From positions 1-6,709 of the forward strand of contig JBDLJX010000125.1 in the NCBI GenBank assembly GCA_039714155.1: a DNA stretch of 6,709 bases. Reading direction: 5' to 3'. This document shows positions 1 to 5,323 of this stretch, one piece after another (position 1 is the stretch's first letter; every line of letters begins with the position of its first letter). The notes below the pieces were generated by a model. The model ran no database searches, was not told the origin of the DNA, and saw only the letters and a list, made by a program, of their open reading frames with translations. Both the position numbers and the translations under genes were made by a program. Source of the stretch: SZUA-186 sp039714155 (lineage in GTDB: Bacteria > Pseudomonadota > Gammaproteobacteria > UBA9214).

Positions 1-230
1 TATCACCGGATGATCAAATTACCTCACGACCATCATATGAATCCTGCATCTCCGGACACTTGCCCGACAGGAGAGTCACTGCATCCATGTGTACCCTGAT
101 CCGGTTACGGTGCTGTACACTTGGCCCGGTCTGCAATTACTGCAGGTGAGTGGCGGCAATCCTTGCTCCGCACGCAGCGCCTCCACCCATGTGCAAAACT
201 ACCAGCAGAAAAAATAAAGGGAGAAAACTG

Positions 231-689
231 ATGACTGAGCAACTCGACAAAGCGGCCGTAATTACCAACCTCAATAAGATCCTCGAACTGGAGCTTGCCG
301 GTGTCGTGCGCTACACCCACTATGCCCTGATGATCTTCGGATACAACCGCATCCCCATCGTTTCCTGGATGCAGGCGCAGGCCGATGAATCCCTGGCCCA
401 TGCCCGGGAGGCCGGTGAACTGATCACGCATCTCGGCGAACATCCCTCGCTGGCTATCGGTCCGCTGCTGGAGAGCCACAAGCACGACATTGGCGATATC
501 CTGCGCGAGTCCCTGGAACACGAGCGCGAAGCGCTGGGAGCCTACCGGGAACTGCTCGCGCTGGTGGAGGACCGCTCGGTGCTACTGGAGGAGTATGCCC
601 GGCGCATGATCTCCCTGGAAGAAATGCACCAGGGCGAAGTGGACAAAATGTTGCGTAAACCCGGTGAAGTAGGCGTCTACTCTGCTTGA
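231..689 (+). CDS. Bacterioferritin-like ferritin (152 aa)
   Basis: A four-helix ferritin-like protein, expected to oxidise Fe(II) at a di-iron centre and store iron in the cytoplasm. Visible candidate ligands are E21 in helix 1 (LELELAG), E53 with H57 in helix 2 (DESLAHA), E98 in helix 3 (EHERE) and E130 with H133 in helix 4 (EEMH); these follow the bacterioferritin order. The length is normal for the family (about 150-160 aa). The open frame extends upstream to 150, but ATG 231 is chosen because AGGGAG sits 7 nt before it and the ferritin fold begins there; the upstream residues look like translated leader. The heme-binding Met of E. coli Bfr, which directly follows the helix-2 Glu, is Ser54 here, and the Glu-His spacing in helix 2 is one residue longer. 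It may therefore be a heme-free member, which is why no symbol is given. It converges on nadA with a 55-bp gap. No Fur box was recognised upstream. Confidence 0.88.
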   Translation: MTEQLDKAAVITNLNKILELELAGVVRYTHYALMIFGYNRIPIVSWMQAQADESLAHAREAGELITHLGEHPSLAIGPLLESHKHDIGDILRESLEHEREALGAYRELLALVEDRSVLLEEYARRMISLEEMHQGEVDKMLRKPGEVGVYSA

Positions 690-733
690 ACCCGGTTCCT
701 GCATGGGTAAAGGAGAGGAATTATTCTGATTGG

Positions 734-757
734 CTGGACGCCACTCAGGCTGTCCAG
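734..757. terminator. Hairpin between the convergent ferritin and nadA genes
   Basis: CTGGAC-GCC (734-742) pairs with GGC-t-GTCCAG (748-757): 9 base pairs, a one-base bulge and a 5-nt loop. It overlaps the nadA stop codon at 745-747 and lies between two convergent genes, a usual place for a shared terminator. No clear T-tract follows on either strand, so intrinsic termination is uncertain. Confidence 0.3.
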
Positions 758-1788
758 GACAGTGCACCGCTACCGCGTGCTGCCAGGATTGCCTTGCCCT
801 TTTCCTCCAATTCGAACATCCGCTCCAGGCTCTGCAGCGCGCGGGCGGCAATATCCGGCGGGATCTCGATGTATTGCTCTGGCACCGGATCCTTGAGGGC
901 CTTGAGTACGTCTTCGAGCTGGATCTGCTTCATGTAGGGACACAGGATGCAGGTGCCGACGATTTCCTTGTCCTTGAATTCCGCCTTGAACCGGTCGGTA
1001 AGACCGCACTCGGTTACCAGCATGAAGGTCTTTGCCGGTGACGTCTTGACGTAGTTGAGCATGCCCGATGTCCCGCCGGCATAGTCCACTTCTGCGACCA
1101 GCCCGGGGGTACATTCGGGGTGGGCCAGTATCTTTACGCCGGGGAAGCGGTTGCGAATATCTTTCACCGAACTGACGTCAAAGCCCTCGTGCACAACACA
1201 GGTCCCGTCCCAGGTGTATATGGTCTTGGTGCTTATCCTGGCGAGGTTCTCTGCCATCAGGCGGTCGGGGATGAACAGGACCTCGTCCTGCGGCATGGCC
1301 TCCACCACCTCGACGGCGTTTGATGAAGTGCAACAGGCGTCACTCTCGGCCTTGACCTCGGCATAGGTGTTCACGTAACACACCACGCCCGCATCGGGGT
1401 GTGCTGCCCGCAGCTCCCGTACCTGCTCCCCGGTAATCGAATCGGCCAGTGAACAGCCAGCCACCTGCGGTACCAGCACGTCCTTGTCGGGATTGAGCAG
1501 CTTGGCCGTTTCACCCATGAAATAGACCGAGCAAAACACGATCTTCCTGGCCGGATGTTCGCTTGCCTTGACGCTCAGACCATAAGAATCACCGATATAG
1601 TCCCCCACCCCGTACATAATGTCCGGGGTCTGGTAGGAATGGGCCAGGACAAGGGCACCCTGTTCTTGCTTGAGAGCATTGATCTCCAGTGTAACCGGGG
1701 CAATTAATTCGCAGTCACCCTTACTCCAGCCAAGGTGGTGAAGTTTGCCGTACAGGCGTCGGGTCTCCTTGTTCAAGTCAGTGTACAT
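745..1788 (-). CDS. nadA: Quinolinate synthase NadA (347 aa)
   Basis: NadA condenses iminoaspartate (from NadB) with dihydroxyacetone phosphate to give quinolinate, the precursor of NAD, using a [4Fe-4S] cluster with one open coordination site. Family motifs appear in order: AHSYQ (49-53), FMGETAKLL (90-98), GCSLAD (111-116), a YVNTYAEVKAESDAC block (138-152), the segment around C197 (WDGTCVVHE), HPEC (223-226), TSGMLNY (240-246), TECG (259-262) and CILCPYM (280-286). By alignment with characterised NadA enzymes the cluster ligands should be C112, C197 and C283. The AHSYQ and NTYAEVKAESDAC signatures place it in the type common outside the E. coli lineage. ATG 1788 has AAGG (1796-1799) 7 nt upstream. 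Neither nadB nor nadC is in the window, so nadA stands alone here. It is full length and looks functional. Confidence 0.97.
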   Translation of the reverse strand: MYTDLNKETRRLYGKLHHLGWSKGDCELIAPVTLEINALKQEQGALVLAHSYQTPDIMYGVGDYIGDSYGLSVKASEHPARKIVFCSVYFMGETAKLLNPDKDVLVPQVAGCSLADSITGEQVRELRAAHPDAGVVCYVNTYAEVKAESDACCTSSNAVEVVEAMPQDEVLFIPDRLMAENLARISTKTIYTWDGTCVVHEGFDVSSVKDIRNRFPGVKILAHPECTPGLVAEVDYAGGTSGMLNYVKTSPAKTFMLVTECGLTDRFKAEFKDKEIVGTCILCPYMKQIQLEDVLKALKDPVPEQYIEIPPDIAARALQSLERMFELEEKGKAILAARGSGALSWTA

Positions 1789-1831
1789 ATAACAACCTTG
1801 TTACTTCATGGGTAACGCAATCGCAGCCCTA

Positions 1832-1843
1832 CTAAAATTTTAG
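1832..1843. promoter_or_regulatory. Palindrome in the nadA upstream region
   Basis: CTAAAATTTTAG is a perfect 12-bp palindrome centred about 50 bp upstream of the nadA start, and contains a TAAAAT that could act as a -10 element on the minus strand. No good -35 element is found at the right spacing. It could be an operator or simply an AT-rich promoter segment; a known NAD-regulator site was not recognised. Confidence 0.2.
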
Positions 1844-2139
1844 ACAAGAAAAGCTGGCCCCGTTTACCAATAAACACCCTGACCTGTAGCAGAATTCCAG
1901 TGGTGAACCAGTGCGGAATTTTGCAGTGGCGCATGGTAGTGGTCATGACAAGGCAAACTGTGCAAGGCCCCCTGCAAGCACTCAGTGGCCACTGGGTAGC
2001 CGATCACCTGATTTCCAACCAGGCACTCGAACGAAAAGACAACATGTTGATTTACAATGCATATAGAAATTACGGGACGGGAGAACAGCAGCTGGAAAAA
2101 ACGCCTGAAATCTCTTCTTTCTTACTGTTTTTAAAGGTA

Positions 2140-2263
2140 TGGCGCGCCCGGAGAGATGATTCGGCGCTGTGCACCTCACCCCTTCGGGGCCACCGGCTTC
2201 GCCGGCGTTGTCTCGCGCTACTTTGTTGCGCTCAGCTCGAACTCCCGACCGCCTGGTTCGTAG
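2140..2263 (-). pseudogene. tRNA-Arg(ACG) 3' portion, split in the T-loop; likely att-site relic
   Basis: Read on the minus strand, 2263-2237 gives the anticodon loop CTACGAA (anticodon ACG), the 3' anticodon stem CCAGG, variable loop CGGTC, T-stem GGGAG and T-loop start TTCGA. After a 79-bp interruption, 2157-2140 gives the rest: T-loop AT, T-stem CTCTC, acceptor strand CGGGCGC, discriminator G and CCA. The two pieces, 27 and 18 nt, join into exactly 45 nt with no base missing or repeated, matching the 3' side of a proteobacterial tRNA-Arg(ACG). The 5' half (acceptor 5' strand, D-arm, 5' anticodon stem) is absent: sequence diverges at the anticodon loop. It cannot be a working tRNA. Carrying only the anticodon-loop-to-CCA part is typical of attachment sites left by tRNA-targeting integrases. 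By that logic the integrated DNA would lie toward higher coordinates. Confidence 0.72.
2158..2236. other. 79-bp hairpin-rich insertion inside the tRNA-Arg T-loop
   Basis: This segment separates the two halves of the tRNA-Arg 3' portion. It contains two tight hairpins with identical TTC loops, CCCC-TTC-GGGG (2179-2189) and CCGGC-TTC-GCCGG (2193-2205), then a pair of GCGC blocks (2215-2218 and 2228-2231, to within a base) flanking a T-rich loop. The TCG that resumes the tRNA at 2237 also occurs at 2161-2163 near the other end, so the exact boundaries have about 3 bp of play; this could be a short target duplication. It has no coding potential I trust. It may be a small non-autonomous mobile element or part of an attachment site; I do not recognise the family. 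Confidence 0.5.
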
Positions 2264-2470
2264 TAGCCGGTTTAGACCGTTTTACTTACTTTATTAATCA
2301 ATCGCTTGCGGTACTTGCCCAGCCAATGCCGTAGTTGAGTTATCAATCACTTGTAGTTCACTGTCAATTCAAGTTAGCACAAAACTGGCACAGTCCTTTT
2401 TATCCACTGAATATCTCAATTGCCACATGCGCCCATTGCTACAAGATTAGTAATTTGCCATCCACTTCCT

Positions 2471-2746
2471 TTAAGCAACCTTCAGCTTCACGGGCTTTCT
2501 TACCCGAGTCAGCATATTGACCAGCATATCGATGCTGAACTTGTTGATCTTGCCACGCATCAGGTCACTGATTCTCGGCTGATGAACACCGAATACTTCT
2601 GCGGCTTTCTTCTGGCCCAGCCCTTCATCCTCAATAAATTTACGCAACGTAATCATCAGCTCTGAACGAATCTTCAAATTTTGCGCCATCGCCGGGTTAT
2701 CCTCCAGCGCCTCAAATACATTGCTATAGCCTTTTGAAAACGTCAT
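2471..2746 (-). CDS. HigA-like antitoxin, XRE/COG5606-type helix-turn-helix protein (91 aa)
   Basis: A small DNA-binding protein of the antitoxin group that usually follows a RelE/HigB-like toxin gene, neutralises the toxin and represses the operon. After an N-terminal stretch with the family-typical VFEALEDNPAMAQNLKIRSEL (roughly 10-30), the helix-turn-helix covers about residues 43-66 with GLGQKKAAEVFGV and HQPRISDLMRGK, followed by FSIDMLVNML. The length is normal for the group (about 85-110 aa). ATG 2746 has GAGG 8 nt upstream, inside the end of the preceding reading frame, and overlaps that frame's stop as ATGA, as expected for translational coupling in toxin-first modules. The gene seems intact while its partner seems degraded, so it may survive as a solitary regulator. 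Confidence 0.82.
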   Translation of the reverse strand: MTFSKGYSNVFEALEDNPAMAQNLKIRSELMITLRKFIEDEGLGQKKAAEVFGVHQPRISDLMRGKINKFSIDMLVNMLTRVRKPVKLKVA

Positions 2747-2952
2747 TTCCGTTTCCTCTTCCTCTCTCCTGCCAGTGCCTTGTACCTTGCTTTAGCCAAC
2801 GCAATATCCCCCTCTGTCATTCGGCTGCTAATGGGTTGGTATGAAAAGGCACCTATCAGACATGGCAGTCCTGTCAAATTTCGGTACGAGTACTGCAGCA
2901 AGCAAGTCTTGCTATTGGTGGGTCTGCATTTCATTAAACGCTGAATATCCAA
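2743..2952 (-). pseudogene. Probable C-terminal remnant of a RelE/HigB-like toxin
   Basis: The last 25 or so residues (MTEGDIALAKARYKAL then a basic GERKRKRK tail) resemble the C-terminus of COG4679/HigB-type toxins, where an acidic-start helix of the form DIxLAxxRY follows the final beta strand. The preceding CLIGAF could be a decayed form of the family's LHAF strand. The rest of the frame (from a TTG at 2952, with an in-frame TGA just upstream) shows nothing toxin-like: no catalytic basic residues and no typical fold pattern. Full-length relatives have about 100-120 aa, against at most 69 here. Other frames upstream gave no missing N-terminus. The TGA stop overlaps the antitoxin ATG by 4 bp, which fixes its identity as the former first gene of the module. 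A functional unrelated small protein cannot be excluded. Confidence 0.45.
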
Positions 2953-3007
2953 AGAAAAGTGTATGCATCACCCCCCCTCATTATTGATATTTAACCGGTC
3001 TAGCCGC

Positions 3008-3382
3008 TTAGTTATTTAAGGCGCCATGCTCAACCCAAAGTCGCAGGATCTCGATTTCCTCGCTGGCTAGTGGCTCCCGTCCGTGTGGCATCCTAATCGA
3101 TGTATTGGCCCGCCCCTCCACCAGCATATTGAGTATGCTGTGCCTGCCGTCCTCGCGCACGATCACGGGGCCATAAATGGTGCCCTTCATAAGGTCTTCA
3201 TAGGTTGCCATGGACAACCCGGTCTTCAGATAGCCCTTACCGTTGGGTGGGATATGACATTCGATGCAGTTTGCCTTCAGGATGGGTTGCACATCGCGCT
3301 GAAAGCTGACTTGCCGTTCCTCCTTGATACAGCCGCTAATCACCAACACAAGGAGCATAAGACCTGTAGTATCAATTCGCAT
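3008..3382 (-). CDS. Lipoprotein with a single c-type heme-binding motif (124 aa)
   Basis: A small envelope cytochrome. The N-terminus has MR, a hydrophobic core and a lipobox VISGC ending at C18, so it should be lipid-anchored in the periplasm. One heme motif C39-I-E-C42-H43 (NCIECH) follows the RDVQPILKANC segment typical of planctomycete-type cytochrome c domains (PF07635-like), and M98 in RMPHG is the probable sixth heme ligand. The end, LRLWVEHGALNN, matches how such domains close. Three in-frame starts exist, GTG 3394, ATG 3388 and ATG 3382. The last is chosen because a weak TGAG lies 7 nt before it and it gives a compact lipoprotein signal, but all are possible. It overlaps the end of the upstream START-domain gene, so the two are likely co-translated. 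The redox partner is unknown. Confidence 0.82.
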   Translation of the reverse strand: MRIDTTGLMLLVLVISGCIKEERQVSFQRDVQPILKANCIECHIPPNGKGYLKTGLSMATYEDLMKGTIYGPVIVREDGRHSILNMLVEGRANTSIRMPHGREPLASEEIEILRLWVEHGALNN

Positions 3383-4028
3383 TGTCATGCTCACTGGGAA
3401 TGCGGTTTAATAGGTTCTTGTGCCGCGTTGGGTTAAATGCCTCCTCCTTTTCGTTACGGATTCGCGCTATACGTTCAATATTACTGAAGCTGATCATTAC
3501 CTCCTTATGCAGTTTCTGTTTGACAGCATAGCTCCCGATCAATGGTGGCACGAAAAAACCAGGTTCCAATATTAGATTGTAGTTAATTCGTGTGTTACCA
3601 CCTAAGGGTTGAATCTGCCATATAGCCGCACCTGATTTAACATTGCTGAACTGGGGAACGATCACGGCGTAGATATCACCTGTTCCCAGCTCCCGCACAT
3701 CCTCCACCCGAATGATTTCCCGACAGAAAATCAAGATGCAGTCGTTAATCAGTGTTCTTATCCGGACAACCGAATCATCCGGCGTATACATAATCTCTGA
3801 CTCGACTATGGAGGGATTCAGGCGATAGATATGCACATAATCGGTAATTACGTGGTGGACATCCTCAAACGGCGCATCAAGAATCATCTCCAGCTTGAGT
3901 TGATATACCCCCTGTTTATGACTTAAGGCAAGTTCGACGACTTCCCCGGCCGCTAGCAGGGTGGAATACAGGCAACAACCCGCCAATGCGAAAAGGAATA
4001 TGGCGCCCATGCTGACAGTTCGCAACAC
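3372..4028 (-). CDS. Exported START/SRPBCC-domain protein (218 aa)
   Basis: Probably binds a lipid-like ligand in a helix-grip pocket, acting in the envelope. The N-terminus is a signal sequence with a hydrophobic stretch (about 7-27). It could be cut after LLAA, or lipidated at C18 since LAGC (15-18) is a good lipobox. The SRPBCC fold follows: a beta strand YQLKLEMILDAPFEDVHHVITDY (42-64), the classic opening of the family with its dipped helix, then VRIRT, a C-rich LINDCILIFCREI (93-105), an INYNLILEPGFFVPP strand-to-helix transition (148-162), and a long C-terminal helix ending about 190. The start is GTG 4028, not the nearby ATGs: AAGGG (4037-4041) lies 8 nt upstream of GTG, while ATG 4010 has no ribosome-binding site. 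It heads a two-gene unit and its end overlaps the start of the heme lipoprotein. Its ligand cannot be told from sequence. Confidence 0.78.
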   Translation of the reverse strand: MLRTVSMGAIFLFALAGCCLYSTLLAAGEVVELALSHKQGVYQLKLEMILDAPFEDVHHVITDYVHIYRLNPSIVESEIMYTPDDSVVRIRTLINDCILIFCREIIRVEDVRELGTGDIYAVIVPQFSNVKSGAAIWQIQPLGGNTRINYNLILEPGFFVPPLIGSYAVKQKLHKEVMISFSNIERIARIRNEKEEAFNPTRHKNLLNRIPSEHDNAN

Positions 4029-4054
4029 ATTTCCGTCCCTTGGTTGTGTGTTCT

Positions 4055-4112
4055 AACCAGAACTGTAGATGATTTGTCCTAAAATTCCACCTAAGACGCT
4101 GAACTTCTGGTT
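4055..4112. promoter_or_regulatory. Spaced inverted repeat upstream of the START-domain gene
   Basis: AACCAGAA (4055-4062) and its reverse complement TTCTGGTT (4105-4112) are separated by 42 bp and sit 27 to 84 bp upstream of the GTG start. Two half-sites four or so helical turns apart can bind a looping regulator, but an 8-bp match at this spacing can also arise by chance. Confidence 0.2.
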
Positions 4113-4366
4113 TGGGTAGAGTAAGGATGTGGCGCGGTGATATAAGGTACAGCCTATCTGTTGCCGCCCCTTTCGTCTGGCGGTGCCTCAATAGCCGAAC
4201 CATCACTCCGTTACCACATCCTGTTGATTTGCGCCGAATATTGAACCACTTTTGCACTGAAATTAGACCTACTCATTAATATCTATTTGCCTGAATATAT
4301 GAAGTAACTCTGAAGTTGATAAGGCTCACGTAAAAATGCAAATTTGGGCCAAACGAGCACGCAAAT

Positions 4367-4401
4367 CAACAGTCCGCTGTTGGTTCGCAGCTGTCGAACC
4401 A
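4367..4401 (+). promoter_or_regulatory. Two adjacent hairpins in the lactonase leader
   Basis: CAACAG-tccg-CTGTTG (4367-4382) is a perfect 6-bp stem with a 4-nt loop. TGGTTCG-cagctgt-CGAACCA (4381-4401) is a perfect 7-bp stem with a 7-nt loop. They share two bases (4381-4382), so both cannot form fully at once. The last stem ends 37 nt before the lactonase start. They could be operator half-sites or an RNA leader switch. No T-tract follows, so they are not a terminator. Confidence 0.35.
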
Positions 4402-4438
4402 TTCATGCATTCGCGAGGCCGGTTTGCAGGTCGGGCAT

Positions 4439-5323
4439 ATGATGTCAAAGGCAAATACTGATCAAGTCATTAAATTTGTCCATGTTTTTTCCGCGGGTTC
4501 GGGTGGCCAGCACAAAGAGCACCGCTACGGCAGCCGACTGCCGCAATTGTGGTGGGTATTGACGTCGCAGAGCTGGATTAAGGTTCCGATAAATGTCTAT
4601 GCACTCGAACACCGCGAGGGCCTTGTGCTCTTCGACGCCGGTCTGGACCCGGCCATAGGAACGGACCCAAACTATATTTCTAGCCCTGTCGGCAGGTTCT
4701 TCATGCGCAAGCTTTTTCGCTTACACATTGGACCGGACGATACGCTGACCAAGAAGCTCGAAGGATTGGGATACGTTACCGCCGACGTCCGCAAGGTCAT
4801 CGTCTCGCACCTGCATTTCGACCATGTTGGTGGCATCGCGCACGTCCCCCAAGCCGACTTGCTCGTCAGCAAAGATGAATGGCGGCAACTCTCTGGCCCG
4901 CATCCGGAACGGGAATGGATTTTCCGCGAGCACATTGAATTACCCGGCGCGAAGTGGCGCCAGATAGAATTCGCACCGACAGATGATCCGTTGTTGGCGC
5001 CCTTTGGCGGCTGTTACGATGTGATGGGCGACGGCTCGATGATCTTGCTGCCGACGCCCGGCCACACGCCCGGGTCCATGTCCATGCTTGTGCGAGCCGG
5101 TGGGTTGCCGCCGCTATTGCTCGTGGCCGATCTGACCTATCAGGCCGACTTGCTGATAAAGGACCAGGTTCCCGGAACTGGCAACGCGAAACAGCTCCGC
5201 TCCTCCTTCGCAAAAGTCCGTGCCCTGAAAAAACAGTTGCCGAATCTCGTTATCTTGCCTGCCCATGACCCAAGGGCAGCTGAAACCCTAAGAGCGGCTA
5301 CAGAAGTTGCTGATAATCAATAA
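4439..5323 (+). CDS. MBL-fold hydrolase, probable N-acyl homoserine lactonase (294 aa)
   Basis: A metallo-beta-lactamase-fold enzyme with a di-metal site, likely opening the lactone ring of acyl homoserine lactones. Ligands are complete: H124-L-H126-F-D128-H129 (SHLHFDHVGG), H209 (TPGHTPGS), D231 (VADLTYQ) and H276 (PAHDP). The spacing mirrors AiiA (H104, H106, D108, H109, H169, D191, H235). Y234, three residues after the bridging Asp, matches the active-site Tyr194 of AiiA, which separates AHL lactonases from glyoxalase II and other MBL proteins. LVLFDAGLD (62-70) is the usual strand before the active site. It has no signal peptide, so it should be cytosolic. The start is taken at ATG 4439 (a second ATG follows at 4442); GCAGG about 8 nt upstream is a modest ribosome-binding site, and a TTG at 4424 is less likely. 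The end overlaps the start of the DUF998 gene. Related lactonases can act on other lactones, so the substrate is inferred. Confidence 0.85.
   Translation: MMSKANTDQVIKFVHVFSAGSGGQHKEHRYGSRLPQLWWVLTSQSWIKVPINVYALEHREGLVLFDAGLDPAIGTDPNYISSPVGRFFMRKLFRLHIGPDDTLTKKLEGLGYVTADVRKVIVSHLHFDHVGGIAHVPQADLLVSKDEWRQLSGPHPEREWIFREHIELPGAKWRQIEFAPTDDPLLAPFGGCYDVMGDGSMILLPTPGHTPGSMSMLVRAGGLPPLLLVADLTYQADLLIKDQVPGTGNAKQLRSSFAKVRALKKQLPNLVILPAHDPRAAETLRAATEVADNQ

Larger units (their letters stand above)
1789..2470. other. Gene-poor stretch between nadA and the antitoxin gene
   Basis: I find no convincing protein gene here. The longest open frame (1900-2334, +) runs straight through the tRNA-Arg remnant and its hairpins and resembles no protein family. 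The stretch holds the nadA ribosome-binding site and presumed promoter near its left end, a perfect 12-bp palindrome CAGTGGCCACTG (1983-1994), the split tRNA-Arg remnant (2140-2263), and about 200 bp of AT-richer sequence beyond it with nothing recognisable. Confidence 0.6.
4029..4438. other. Divergent intergenic region
   Basis: About 400 bp between the divergently oriented START-domain and lactonase genes; I see no protein gene in it. It should hold both promoters. Identifiable structure is limited to a spaced 8-bp inverted repeat near the START gene, an AT-rich middle (about 4260-4345), and two adjacent hairpins just before the lactonase. Confidence 0.55.

Noticed and set aside
131..145. 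CTGCA-attac-TGCAG inverted repeat upstream of the ferritin gene
   Set aside because: It is only a 5-bp stem, does not match a Fur or other known iron-regulator site, and could easily be chance.
1900..2334. 144-codon plus-strand open frame
   Set aside because: It reads antisense through the tRNA-Arg remnant and the hairpin insertion, has no ribosome-binding site and resembles no protein family.
2386..2401. TGGCAC followed by T-rich sequence, resembling a sigma-54 promoter
   Set aside because: The required downstream GC of the -12 element is missing and no plus-strand gene follows for 2 kb.
2971..2977. Run of seven C's upstream of the toxin remnant, a possible phase-variation tract
   Set aside because: It lies outside any supported gene and beyond an in-frame stop, so slippage would not restore a recognisable toxin.
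3916..4257. 113-codon minus-strand frame across the START gene start
   Set aside because: It lies in another frame over the signal-peptide region and divergent promoter and has no family resemblance; the SRPBCC frame with its AAGGG is the real gene.
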